NCBI GenBank assembly: GCA_964019335.1
Contig: OZ025731.1
Span: forward strand, 2,501 to 66,500
DNA length: 64,000 nt
Source: Diplonema japonicum
Taxonomy: Eukaryota > Euglenozoa > Diplonemea > Diplonemida > Diplonemidae
Reading direction: 5' to 3'
The notes under the pieces are model-generated. The model did no database searches. It was not told the DNA's origin and worked only from the letters and a program-made list of their open reading frames with translations. Positions 42,644 to 53,499 of the stretch are shown here, piece after piece. How positions within the stretch are numbered: position 1 is the stretch's first letter; each line of letters starts with the position of its first letter. The position numbers and the translations under genes are program-made.

Positions 42644-44255
42644 ATGGAAGACATCGTGCAAGAAGCGCAGGGCCCGTCGGTGTGGGTCGCAAACCTGCCG
42701 CAGCACATCAATGCAGAGAAGGTGATGGCCGCCTTCGGACTGCGCAGCTGCCCAAAGATCATCAACACCCCAAAGACACAGTCCACAGCAGTGGCGCAGA
42801 TCACAACGCAAGACGAAGAAGCCGCATGGAGCTTCGCCACCGAGTGGAACGACACCTCGCACATAGGCCTCGACTCACGTGTGCTGTCCTGCAGCGTCAC
42901 CCTGGAGGGCCTTGCTGCCGTCGAGGGTGCTGTCCGCAAGCAACGGGAAGGCACGCAGGTGTATATCTGCCACATCCCGCACCTCACGCGTAGCCACAAC
43001 ATCAACGATTTCTTCGGCACCATGAAGGACCGCATCCTCGAGTCGCGCTACTTCACATACAAGGAAATCGGGGTCGGCTCAGCGTGGTTCTGCAGCAATG
43101 CCTCCGCCGAGGACGCAGCCAGTAGTTACGACGGGGCCACCTTCGAACATTTCAAGATGGCCGCTTCGGGGAAGGTACTGCGCATGGCGACGGTGGTGAT
43201 GTGCGACCTGGACCTGGACAACCTAGTGCAGCGACACATGAAAGCAACAGGGAAAAAAGAAGTGAAGACGCTCACAGTAGGTACTTCAGTGGTGTCGCTG
43301 AAGCAGCTGGGCGTTGCAGGGTTCGGGAAGTCGGATGCGAAGGGGAGTACAGGGGTCGTGACACAGGTGCTGAAGAACGGGAAGGTGGAAGTGGAGATGG
43401 AGTCAGGGTCGCTGTACGATGTGGGAGTGGAGTGGCTTGAGGTCGGAGAGGGGCAAGAGGAACAACAAGAAGACGCAGAGCAGAAAGAGCCTGAAGGCCA
43501 CCTGAGCACAGATGCCATGGAGGATGCCGGTAGTTACGCAGATGACGACGAGGACCCAGGGACACCCCCATTGGCTGTCACGATAGCTGCAGGTGCTCGC
43601 CCTCCAGGTGCATCTATGCTGCGAGCCGCAGGACTTCCCCCCATGTACCCGTACTCCATGGCAGACCCCCTGTGGTACACAGGCTTCACGGCAGGCCAGC
43701 CACACGTTGCCCAGGCAGCGTACCTGAAATATTTGCAGCACCACCACCAGCAGCATCTTAAGGCTACAAGCCCCTTCCCCCATCAATACCCCCCATTACC
43801 TGGTTATCAAAATGGGCTTCCTGCTGGCTCGCCCAACGTGTTTTCAGGGAACTCTGTTGTTGCAACAGGACTCCCGTTGCCCTGCGGCGAGAAAGACGTG
43901 GCGAGCTACTTCTCAAGAGCAGGGCCTGTGTGCAGTGTGGTCATCAGTAGGAACGGGGTATGGCACGGGGAAAATAAAAGAGGGAAGGAAAAAAAAAAAA
44001 AAAAAAAAAAGAAAAAAAGAAAAAAAAAAACACAACAGAAGAATTCTCAAAACACTAATACGAAGCAAGGACCGGGAAAGGCCGTCATCACGTACTTTGC
44101 GTACGAAAATGCACGCAGTGCTGTGCTCATGTTGAACGAGACAAGTTATAAAGTATGTGGGGATGGGGTGGGTGGGGGGAGGTCATAATGCTAAATCACA
44201 ACAGTCATGTTTGTTATCAGTCTACCCATACGCCCCCTTCGACCCCAGCGGGTGA
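42644..44255 (+). CDS. Multi-RRM RNA-binding protein
   Basis: Exons 42644-43957, 44039-44152 and 44205-44255 (492 aa). Residues 10-85 form a first RRM (SVWVANLPQHINAEKVMAAF), about 104-180 a second RRM-like unit (QVYICHIPHLTRSHNINDFF), then an acidic Gln/Glu-rich linker and a Pro/His-rich region. The last RRM (about 405-490) spans all three exons: SVVATGLPLPCGEKDVASYF, GKAVITYFAYENARSAVLML, SVYPYAPFDPSG. Introns are 81 nt (in frame, A-rich, ending cacaacag) and 52 nt (ending cacaacag); without splicing the last strand is lost. Probably a post-transcriptional regulator, important where transcription is polycistronic (inference). Confidence 0.75.
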
Positions 44256-44665
44256 GGCCCATAGTATCTTTTTTATTAGGGGGGACAACAAAATATAGTT
44301 CAATTTTTTATGTTTACTTGTACAGAAAAACGTAACGGGGGGGGGGGGGGGGGGGAGGGAGAGAGAGAGAGAGCAAAAAAAAAAAGAAAAAAAAAACGAA
44401 ATTAATTTCTTCACTCACTGCAAAAAAAGATAGGGGGGGGGGGGAACAAAGGAGGACAAAGGAAGAAAAAATCCCCCTCAGCCAGTTTGCCGTATCTTTT
44501 TTATGTTCAACCTCTGTTTTTGTTTTTACTTTCTCTTTTTTGTTTGCTTAGAACGCCAACTGAGCTGCAGCCAACAGCCCCCTTCCTTTCCCCCTTTTAT
44601 TTATTCTGGTTTCTCCTATTTCATCCCCTTTGTTAGGGTTCTCATGTGAAACATATTCTGTCCAG
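44256..44665. other. Intergenic with G-run and GA repeat
   Basis: A G-run of about 20 followed by gagagagagag lies at 44337-44372; A- and T-runs fill the rest. No gene was recognised. Confidence 0.45.
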
Positions 44666-45599
44666 GATCATGAAGGACAGCACACGCCTTTTCTTCTCTC
44701 TTCCCTTTCTTCCCTTCCCTCCTGTTGTTTTGAGGTGATGATACCTGGACTCTACCGCCCTAGCCAATCTGAAGATCTTCAAACAATCGCTTGTTGAGCA
44801 ACGATTCCTATCAAATACCCTACCTGACTTCTGATCGCAGGGGTTCTGAGGGGTCCTTCTTTTCACGAGACGAAGAAAGAACTCCCAGCAGACAGTTGAG
44901 TCGCTTCCATTTCTCGTTGATACTTGTGAAGTGAATTATGCTTCTGCGAGAGGTGTCCTTCCCTACTATATGTTTAGCCCTTGAAGCCGTGCCAGCACAC
45001 ATGATGACAAACCCAAACCCATCGGTGTGTACGAATTCTGATCTTCTGAATTGAGGACAACTTCTTCTTTCGACGGGCGGACTGACCTACCAAAAGAAAC
45101 GAGCAAAGGAAAAGAACCCCGTGACACGATCCGCGGTTCAAGAATCAAGGCAGATGCTCTGTTCTGCTTTGTTTCCACCCCTGCTGTAGAAACCCTACCC
45201 CACACATCCTAACTAAATTCCCAACAACATGATGAGGACTATTCCTTCAAACGTTTCCTGTTAGCTTGATCGACCAAGATGACACATTTTAACACTCAGC
45301 TCACTCTGATATTTGTTTTCTTTTGGTTCATAGGGAAGGGGTGACCAAAACGGGGAAACATAAAAAAGAAATGATGACAGAAATCTGGATCCAACACGGA
45401 CGACCCCTCTTTTTTTAAAGGGGCCCGGCTGAAAGACAAACCCTTATTTCAAAACCGAGCTTTTTAACAGCCTGATTCACTTCTTTTTCTTTCGCTTCCC
45501 AGTTCTTTTCTCTGGAGCTCCTCACCAACACCCTTGCATCGCTCTGCTCTGTTCACGACCTTCACCCGTACAGATGACAGATGAACTACAGGGGGAGAT
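44666..45599. repeat. 934-bp long direct repeat, copy A (upstream of alpha-tubulin)
   Basis: Recurs at 49721-50654 with an offset of exactly 5,055 nt and almost no visible differences (one C/T near 44687). It contains no long reading frame on the plus strand. A part (acaacatgatgagg to cactctgat, 45225-45311) is repeated again at 45627-45713. Each long copy ends shortly before a host gene. Near-identity argues for recent duplication, gene conversion or a mobile element. Confidence 0.85.
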
Positions 45600-45858
45600 A
45601 CCTTTACCCCCCAGTGCATAATAAAGACAACATGATGAGGACTATTCCTTCAAACGTTTCCTGTTAGCTTGATCGACCAAGATGACACATTTTAACACTC
45701 AGCTCACTCTGATTTTCTTTTTTTAAATTATGAGGGAGATACCTTTATCCCGCACATTCTCATTTGATTTATTTCCGTTCATGTGCCAGATACAGCCCAG
45801 TTTCCGAAGCTACCCATCACCAACACAGAGGGGGTCGCTTTTTTACCCTTGCACCTTA

Positions 45859-45860
45859 AG
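45859..45860 (+). promoter_or_regulatory. Predicted SL trans-splice acceptor AG for alpha-tubulin
   Basis: gcttttttacccttgcaccttaag ends at the AG; the ATG follows 15 nt later after cttgggaaaaaaga. Confidence 0.5.
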
Positions 45861-45874
45861 CTTGGGAAAAAAGA

Positions 45875-47248
45875 ATGCGAGAAGTGATCTCTTTATGCAT
45901 CGGTCAGGCTGGTTGCCAGGTTGGGAATGCCTGCTGGGAGCTGTTTTGCCTGGAGCAAGGGATCCAGCCTGATGGGCAACGTGCTACGGACGTGGAAGGC
46001 AGGGGGAAGAACCGTAGCGACAGCAACGACGCTGACAGCAGGCGCTTCTTCGGGGAGCACGGTGCTGGGAAGTTCGTTCCGCGAGCAGTATTCGTTGACC
46101 TGGAGCCCACAGTGGTGGACGAGGTGCGGACGGGGACCTACAGGCAGCTATTCCACCCCGAGCTGCTGCTCTCTGGGAATGAGGACGAAGCGAGCACATT
46201 CGCACGAGGGTACCACGCCTATGGGAGTGAGTTCGTGGACCTCTGCCTGGACAAAATCAGAAGGCTTGCTGACAGTTGCACCTCCCTGCAGGGCTTCATG
46301 GTCTTCAGCGCTGTCGGCGGCGGAACAGGATCAGGCCTTGGGTCCCTCCTCCTGGAGCGCCTCTCTGCTGACTACGGGAGGAAGTCAAGACTTGCCTTCA
46401 CGGTGTATCCCTCGCCCCAGAACTCAACGGCCGTGGTGGAGCCCTACAACAGTGTGCTGGCGACGCACTCCCTCTTGGAGCACACGGACGTTGCAGTGGT
46501 GCTGGACAACGATGCCGTCTACGACATCGTCAGGAGGAAGCTCGGCATCGAGATGCCCACCTACACCAACCTGAACCGTTTGATGGCACAGGTGGTGAGC
46601 TCAGCCACAGCCTCGCTTCGCTTCGGTGGTTCACTGAATGAAGACCTTGTGGAGCTTCAAACCAACTTGGTCCCCTACCCGAGGATACACTTCCTTCTCT
46701 CCTCGTACGCACCCATACTCTCGGTGGAAAAGGCTTACCACGAGAGTTTCTCTCCCCAAGAGATCACGACCACTGCCTTTGAACCCTCATCGATGATGGC
46801 AAAATGCGATCCCCGCCACGGGAAGTACATGGCGTGCTGCCTGATGTACCGTGGTGACGTGGTCCCGAAGGACGTAGGAGCTGCTGTATGCATGATCAAG
46901 ACCAACAGGACTATTGAGTTCGTGGACTGGTGCCCTGGTGGGTTCAAGTGTGGAATCAACTATCAGGCTCCCGCGGCAGTTCCTGGTGGGGACCTTGCGA
47001 GGGTGCAGAGGTCTGTGTGCATGCTCTCCAACAGCACTGCCGTTGCTGAGGTGTTCGCTAGAATCGATCACAAGTTCGATCTCCTGTACTCGAAGAAGGC
47101 CTTCGTGCACTGGTACATCCGTGAGGGTATGGAGGAGGGCATGTTCTCTGAGGCACGTGAGGACACAGCTTCTCTAGAGAAAGACTACGAGGAGTTAGGA
47201 GAAGACTACGACGAGGAAGAGGGAGAAGAAGACATAGAAGAGTACTAG
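45875..47248 (+). CDS. Divergent alpha-tubulin
   Basis: 457 aa. Identified as alpha by the [15 protein letters not shown] insertion, [21 protein letters not shown], the catalytic-Glu segment [15 protein letters not shown] and the C-terminal EEDIEEY with a terminal Tyr for detyrosination. The GTP signature [12 protein letters not shown] is intact. It differs from typical conserved alpha-tubulins in many places: MREV instead of MREC at the N-terminus, an altered and longer luminal loop around the acetylated Lys40 ([20 protein letters not shown]), and many substitutions in the H-loops. A specialised isotype of flagellar or cortical microtubules is plausible. No intron is needed. Confidence 0.9.
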   Translation: MREVISLCIGQAGCQVGNACWELFCLEQGIQPDGQRATDVEGRGKNRSDSNDADSRRFFGEHGAGKFVPRAVFVDLEPTVVDEVRTGTYRQLFHPELLLSGNEDEASTFARGYHAYGSEFVDLCLDKIRRLADSCTSLQGFMVFSAVGGGTGSGLGSLLLERLSADYGRKSRLAFTVYPSPQNSTAVVEPYNSVLATHSLLEHTDVAVVLDNDAVYDIVRRKLGIEMPTYTNLNRLMAQVVSSATASLRFGGSLNEDLVELQTNLVPYPRIHFLLSSYAPILSVEKAYHESFSPQEITTTAFEPSSMMAKCDPRHGKYMACCLMYRGDVVPKDVGAAVCMIKTNRTIEFVDWCPGGFKCGINYQAPAAVPGGDLARVQRSVCMLSNSTAVAEVFARIDHKFDLLYSKKAFVHWYIREGMEEGMFSEAREDTASLEKDYEELGEDYDEEEGEEDIEEY

Positions 47249-47555
47249 CTTGCTGACATGACCCTAACATACTACTAGCCTTTCGTTTGCATGTTCGGCG
47301 TTATCTTCTTATTTTTCCCTTTTTATTCCTTTTTGCTTATGTTGCTGTAGTCTGCGGAACGTATATCGCTATTTCGGAAAAGTATTTCCCCCGCGGTGAC
47401 TTTATTAAAATCTTCCCAACGACCAAACCCAACAACCAATTTTCTCGACGAATGGGCAGGCTTCTCTCAGGCTTCAATAAAACTTTAATTGCTAAAACAG
47501 ATACACATTGAGAAAAAAAAGAAGAAAAAAAAAAAGAGAGAAAAAGAAACCAACA
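47249..47555. other. Intergenic; acceptor before the secreted-protein gene
   Basis: A T-rich part (47300-47340) precedes cttctctcag (AG at 47469-47470), then an A-rich leader runs to the ATG at 47556. No gene was recognised. Confidence 0.45.
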
Positions 47556-48566
47556 ATGCAGATGCTGTACCTTGCTCTTTTCGCTGTGGGTGTGGCGGTA
47601 TCGGAAGGAACGGAGCAGAACGCGCAGGAGGACCGTGTCGGGGAGAAGGTGGCGGAGGATGTGTCGAAGGGGGCAGTGAGCGCGAACATGCTCGGGGGGA
47701 CCTTGTGGGATTGGGACCGATGCGTGGCGGAGCCGTGCAAGGAAGGGGAGGGGGACTGCGACTCGGATGCGGAGTGCAAGGCTGGGCTGACGTGCGGGCA
47801 CAACAACTGCAAGACGATGCACCCTGCGGAGGCGGACCTGTACATGACGTACGCGGACTGCTGCGAGGTGATGCAGCCCTTCCACCTGGACTACTGTCAG
47901 GAGAAGCCTGGCTGTGGGTTCGGGGTCGGGGACTGCGACGACGACGACCAATGCGGAGCAGGGCTGGTGTGCGGGTACAACAACTGCAGGGCGATGCACG
48001 CGAGGACGGACCCCGTGTTGATCCACCACAGAGCCGACTGCTGCACAACTTGCGCGGCTGTGACTGTGGTGCTGGACGGGATCCCCACCCCTCAACCCCC
48101 GATGTCCTTCGTCGGCGGGAAGCTCGTGACAGCTGAGAGGACGCTCGCGAACCCTCCGAGTGTGCTGGCGGGGTCCGTGGTCCACAGCCTCCCGTCCCTC
48201 TCGTCCGACGATGAGATCAAGCTGGAGTGCTGTGCGAAGAAGAACACCCCGTGCAACTTCTTCGTTGCGGTCTACCACTGTCCCCCTTGCTCCGCCACCG
48301 CCAACGGCGGCATCCCCAACTTCCTCGCTTCCCAAGGATGGAGCGGCTCCTCCTGCGCTCCGATCTTCACCCCCGCTGGTTCCTCGCAAGCCCAGACCAT
48401 GACGGTCTTCCAGAAGACCCTCCAGGCGGGCGAGGACCTCACCATCCCCCTCTCCACAGCTGCCCCTCATGTTGCCGTCTTCACCACTGGGGGTGTCGGG
48501 GATTGGTGCCCCAACAGGGTGGCCACCGGCACCAAGGGTCCCAACAGACCTTGCGTGTGCCTTTGA
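47556..48566 (+). CDS. Secreted Cys-rich protein with two GDC-D-C repeats
   Basis: 336 aa. The N-terminus MQMLYLALFAVGVAVS is a probable signal peptide. Two tandem modules share the pattern C-GxGDCDxDxxC-xGLxCGxNNCxxMH-ADCC (about residues 56-110 and 115-168): GEGDCDSDAECKAGLTCG and GVGDCDDDDQCGAGLVCG. This module recurs in secreted or surface proteins of marine protists and animals. The C-terminal half has further Cys (CCAKKNTPCNFFVAVYHC) and reads like a beta-rich globular region of unknown family. The ATG follows an A-rich leader after cttctctcag. Function not assignable. Confidence 0.7.
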   Translation: MQMLYLALFAVGVAVSEGTEQNAQEDRVGEKVAEDVSKGAVSANMLGGTLWDWDRCVAEPCKEGEGDCDSDAECKAGLTCGHNNCKTMHPAEADLYMTYADCCEVMQPFHLDYCQEKPGCGFGVGDCDDDDQCGAGLVCGYNNCRAMHARTDPVLIHHRADCCTTCAAVTVVLDGIPTPQPPMSFVGGKLVTAERTLANPPSVLAGSVVHSLPSLSSDDEIKLECCAKKNTPCNFFVAVYHCPPCSATANGGIPNFLASQGWSGSSCAPIFTPAGSSQAQTMTVFQKTLQAGEDLTIPLSTAAPHVAVFTTGGVGDWCPNRVATGTKGPNRPCVCL

Positions 48567-49720
48567 GAGGGAGGGAAGGAGAGAGAGTGAGGCGTGCCAA
48601 ATAGAGTTTCTGAAAACCCTTTCTCCCCCGTTCGTCTTCTCTCAGCAGAAGGGCGGCGGTGGAGAAAACCTTTATTCTATGATCTATCATTCCTCTGGAA
48701 TGTCCCTTTTCTTTCTTTTTTTTGCTGTGTCACATACTGCATGGCACCACTAAAATCGAGACTACCTTTTTTTCGTTCTCATTTACTTACCTAAGTTAAC
48801 TTCCTCTCTTCCCCCCCCTTTTTTTTAGCTTGGCACCACTAAACGAGGGCCTCTGCTGAAGAAATGCGATGAACAGGGATCTGTTGATAGCTTCCAAAAA
48901 ATGCGAAAGTTATTGAGCCTTCCTCTTCTTCTTCTTCTTTCTTTTCTCATTTCTTATTACTTTTTGTTCGCTGTTGGGGGAGGGGGGGGGGCAAGGAGAG
49001 ACATCATCGTCTTGCTTTCATCATTGATAGAAGAAATCTGGATCCAACACAGACACCCTTTTTTACCCTTGAACCCAGGAGCTGATTCTGATTTCAGCCA
49101 TTCTATCATGCTTCTGCGAGAAGTGTCCCTTCTGTCTTCCTGCTATGTGTTTAGCCCTTGAAGCCGTGCCAGCACACATGATGACAAACCCAAACCCATC
49201 GGTGTGTACGAATTCTGATCTTCTGAATTGAGGACAACTTCTTCTTTCGACGGGCGGACTGACCTACCAAAAGCCGTGACACGATCCGCGGTTCAAGAAT
49301 CAAGGCAGATGCTCTGTTCTGCTTTGTTTCCACCCCTGCTGTAGAAACCCTTCCCCGCACGTCCTAACTAAATTTCTGGTAACATGATGAGGACTATTCC
49401 TTCAGACGTTTCCTGTTAGCTCTGTTCTGCTTTGTTTCCACCCCCGCTGTAGAACAGCTGTCTTGACATTTCTTTTTTGGACTAAATGATGACAGAAATC
49501 TGGATCCAACACGGACGGCCCCCTTTTTTTAAAAAAAAAAAGGGTACCGGCTGAAAGATAAACCCTTATTTCAAAATACGAGCTTTTTAACCCTGATATT
49601 ACAGCGAAGCATTTGTGGCTGTCTGTTTGCCCCATTTCCCCCCAGCTCCTTGTGATTACAACCTTACGTTCGTTATATTTTTTCATTGACACAAACCACG
49701 TGAAAACTTATTATGGTCGA
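48567..49720. repeat. Intergenic with a partial third copy of the long direct repeat
   Basis: The stretch 49022-49600 contains segments of the 934-bp repeat in rearranged order: aagaaatctggatccaacac, atgcttctgcgagaagtgtcc, tagcccttgaagccgtgccagc and the ggttcaagaatcaaggcagatg block. The rest holds TTC-repeats and a G-run (about 48975-48990). No gene was recognised. Confidence 0.6.
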
Positions 49721-50654
49721 GATCATGAAGGACAGCACACGCCTTTTCTTTTCTCTTCCCTTTCTTCCCTTCCCTCCTGTTGTTTTGAGGTGATGATACC
49801 TGGACTCTACCGCCCTAGCCAATCTGAAGATCTTCAAACAATCGCTTGTTGAGCAACGATTCCTATCAAATACCCTACCTGACTTCTGATCGCAGGGGTT
49901 CTGAGGGGTCCTTCTTTTCACGAGACGAAGAAAGAACTCCCAGCAGACAGTTGAGTCGCTTCCATTTCTCGTTGATACTTGTGAAGTGAATTATGCTTCT
50001 GCGAGAGGTGTCCTTCCCTACTATATGTTTAGCCCTTGAAGCCGTGCCAGCACACATGATGACAAACCCAAACCCATCGGTGTGTACGAATTCTGATCTT
50101 CTGAATTGAGGACAACTTCTTCTTTCGACGGGCGGACTGACCTACCAAAAGAAACGAGCAAAGGAAAAGAACCCCGTGACACGATCCGCGGTTCAAGAAT
50201 CAAGGCAGATGCTCTGTTCTGCTTTGTTTCCACCCCTGCTGTAGAAACCCTACCCCACACATCCTAACTAAATTCCCAACAACATGATGAGGACTATTCC
50301 TTCAAACGTTTCCTGTTAGCTTGATCGACCAAGATGACACATTTTAACACTCAGCTCACTCTGATATTTGTTTTCTTTTGGTTCATAGGGAAGGGGTGAC
50401 CAAAACGGGGAAACATAAAAAAGAAATGATGACAGAAATCTGGATCCAACACGGACGACCCCTCTTTTTTTAAAGGGGCCCGGCTGAAAGACAAACCCTT
50501 ATTTCAAAACCGAGCTTTTTAACAGCCTGATTCACTTCTTTTTCTTTCGCTTCCCAGTTCTTTTCTCTGGAGCTCCTCACCAACACCCTTGCATCGCTCT
50601 GCTCTGTTCACGACCTTCACCCGTACAGATGACAGATGAACTACAGGGGGAGAT
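49721..50654. repeat. 934-bp long direct repeat, copy B (upstream of the G3BP-like gene)
   Basis: Near-identical to 44666-45599. The identity ends at gggggagat, after which the sequences differ (acctttaccc in copy A, ttattgcttgg in copy B). Confidence 0.85.
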
Positions 50655-50812
50655 TTATTGCTTGGAAAAAAAAGAGAAAAAAAAAAGAAAGAAAAACCAA
50701 AAGAAAACCAAAAAAGAAAAAAAAAGAAAACAAAACCAATTAACCGGAAGAAAAAATCAGGAATATAAAAGAGAAAAAAGAAGATCTTTTAGAAGAAAAA
50801 AAAATAATAAAA

Positions 50813-51950
50813 ATGGATATGGAACTCGTGAAAAATGTTGGCTACGCGTTCATCAAGGAGTACTATGGCAAGTACAGCGGGCGGACAGCAGTGGAGCTGT
50901 CGCACATGTACTCCAAGGACAGCACCTACATGAGGATGGCGAAGGACGAGGCGGCTGTGACATCTGCTTACGGTGTGGACAACATTAGGGTGCACCTCTC
51001 GACCATCCCGAAGAGCAAGTTCGCTTTGACGTACGTGGACTGCGCGCCCAGTGTGCAGGGCTCGATACTGATATCGGTAGAGGGCACCGCCATGACGGAG
51101 AACAACTCGAAGGAATTCCACCAGACCTTCGTGATCTCGCCCAACGCGCACAGCAGCGACTGCTACTACATCCACAACGACATGATGAGGGTGTGCAGCG
51201 AGGAGATCAGCGCACAGCCGGAGGCACCCCCTGCGCCCCCTTCGCCGCCCGCGCCCCCCGCACCCGCACAGGTGGCGGCCTACACGCAGCCCACCCCCCC
51301 TCCCGTTGACGACATGGAGGTGGTCCTTGAGGGAGCACAGGTCGAGGACCTCATCGACGAGGTGATCGGCGAGCCTGAGGAGGACCACGACGTGGGGCTC
51401 ATCTCGCAGCCTGCGCAGCAGGATGTTGTCGAGGAAGAGGTTCCCGAGGTGGTTGAGGAGGTCGTTGAGGAAGAGCCCGTACAGGAGGACGACAAGGAAG
51501 AGGACAAGGCCCCCAAGTCCTACGCCTCAGTGCTTGGCCGCATCAAGGCCTCCAGCGATGTGAAGACACAGGTCATCACCGGCGGGTCCGTTCCCAACGC
51601 ACCCAAGAAGAAGAAGGAGGTTGAGAGGAAGAAGCCTGTCGGTGACATGGTGGCCATGAACCTGATCAGGGCCAACGGGAAGGGTGCCAAGGGGGCCAAG
51701 GGCGGGAAGGGGCCCAGGGACACCAACAACCGTGGCGAGGCGAAGAAGCCCGAGGAAAAGAAGGTGGCCCACGCCAACACCTTGTACGTGAGGAACCTGC
51801 CCAAGGACTTCTCCGACGAGGACTGCGAGAAGGTCTTCAGCGTGTTCGGTAAGCTCACTGGCAAGACCATCCGAGCTGGTGAGGGGTACGCCTTCATTGA
51901 CTTCGACACCAAGGCCTCTATGAATGATGCGCTTTCAAAGGTATAGGGAG

Positions 51951-51985
<35 letters not shown>

Positions 51986-52161
51986 AGCCCGTCGTCTTCA
52001 ACACTGTGACCCTCAGCGTGCAGGAAAAGAAGTCGCACGCCCAGCGCACCAAGGAGAAGGAGGGTATGTTTTCATGAGGGGAAAAAAAAAAGCAAAAAAA
52101 AAAAATAATAATAAATACAGAGCGTGTTCGTTCCAACACCAGGAGGGAGCCCCGCAACTAG
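50813..52161 (+). CDS. G3BP-like protein: NTF2 domain, acidic/Pro linker, RRM, Arg-rich tail
   Basis: Exons 50813-51940, 51988-52063 and 52121-52161 (414 aa). G3BP proteins nucleate stress granules. The NTF2-like domain covers about 1-130 (VGYAFIKEYYGKYSGRT, LSHMYSKDSTYMRM, FVISPNAHSSDCYYIHND). A Pro/Ala segment, a Glu/Val-rich acidic segment and KSYASVLGRIK follow, then Lys/Gly-rich sequence. The RRM begins at about 325 (NTLYVRNLPKDFSDEDCEKV, GEGYAFIDFDTKASMND) and is completed only after splicing. Introns of 47 and 57 nt are mostly A-runs (gtatag to aaacag; gtatgt to aatacag) and the spliced end reads EERVRSNTRREPRN. Domain order equals animal G3BP. Confidence 0.85.
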
Positions 52162-52513
52162 GTTGTAGGTGAACAAAAAAAAATTATTAAAAATTTGATC
52201 ATTTAGAGAGAAAAAAAGAAATGTCCCTCCTTTTTTTTTCTTCTTGAAACCTTAAATAAAGAAAACTAAGCTGGAAGGGAAAAAAAAAAAAAAAGGAAAA
52301 AAAAAAAAAGTCCAAAAGGAAAGAAAAGTGGTAAAGAAAAAAGAGAAAAAAAAAAAGAGCGTGAATTTAGAAGGCTTTATTTTTTAAACTTTTTTTTCCC
52401 CCTCTTCCTCTCCTCATTATGTTCCTCTTCTTCTTTTTTTTTCTCTTTATATTTTCTTTTTTATTTCTCCAGTTCTTTTCTTCGCCCACCACTAAGCCAG
52501 CACGCCTTTGTTG

Positions 52514-52557
<44 letters not shown>

Positions 52558-53499
52558 GTCATCATGGAAAGAGAAGGAACAGAAGGCCTTTTTTCCCTTC
52601 TGTTTCTTTTTTTTTTCTTTTTTTTTCCTCTTCTCCCTTTTCTCGTTTCTTGCATTTTCCCCTTTTTACCTTCCTCTTTTTTTTTCCCCCCCTCTCCCTC
52701 TTCTCCTTTTGTTTTAACTCCCTTCTCCTTGACTCTCCCCTTTAGAAATTAAATCATCCCCCCCTTCTTTTTTTTTTCTTTCTTTTTGAGTCAAATATGA
52801 GGGGTTTTTTTGCTTAAGGAATACACAAAATGAGGGTACTGATTACTACTGCCTGCACCATATTTCTTGAAGATTTCAAAAAAGGAAAAAAAAATGGGGA
52901 AAAAAAACTGAAACAGAAATTACAAAATCTAGAACAAGAGTGTTTCACCCCCACCCCTCTTTTTTTTTTGGCTCCATTTTTTATTTTTATAGCATTTGAC
53001 TTCGCCCTGAGTTATTTCCCCCCCCCCTTTATTTAATTTTGCATCATTCCCTCCCCCTCTTAAACCCCCTCCCCCAGCCAGCCCATTATTTTTATTTTCC
53101 TTAGTTCTGAGTTCTTTTTTTTTACTTTGCAGTCCCCCCCCCCCCCTTTCTTTATACTAATCATACCCCTTTTTTTTCTCTCTTTTTTTAATAGTTTCAC
53201 GCACTGGCCAAAAAAAAAGAAGAAAAAAAATGCCCCCTTTTATAATTTCAGACGCCAAGAGTTTCCCCTCCTTTTTTTTTAGTGCATTCCTTTCTTTTTT
53301 CGTTTCTTCTTCTTTTTTTATTTTACTAATAATTGCACACAATCCCCCCTCCCCCCCCCTTTTTTTTTACCCCCACTTTTTTTTTTGTTATTTCTTTTTT
53401 TTGTTTTATTTCATCTGTACATTGTTAAGTAAAGTATATAAAAAAAAGGAGGAGGAGGGGGGGGGAGAAGAAAAACAAAAAAGTGGAGACCACAACAAA
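52162..53499. other. Long homopolymer-dominated intergenic region
   Basis: Runs of A (52280-52345), T (52518-52556, with further T/C-rich stretches to 52800), C and G fill this stretch. A frame that appears to extend the next gene upstream through 53230 is just Phe/Pro/Lys codons of these runs. No gene was recognised. Confidence 0.5.

Noticed and set aside
53230-53499. N-terminal extension of the potassium channel rich in Phe, Ser and Lys
   Set aside because: It reads through T-, C- and A-runs of the intergenic tract. The ATG at 53500 follows an A-rich leader like those of neighbouring genes.
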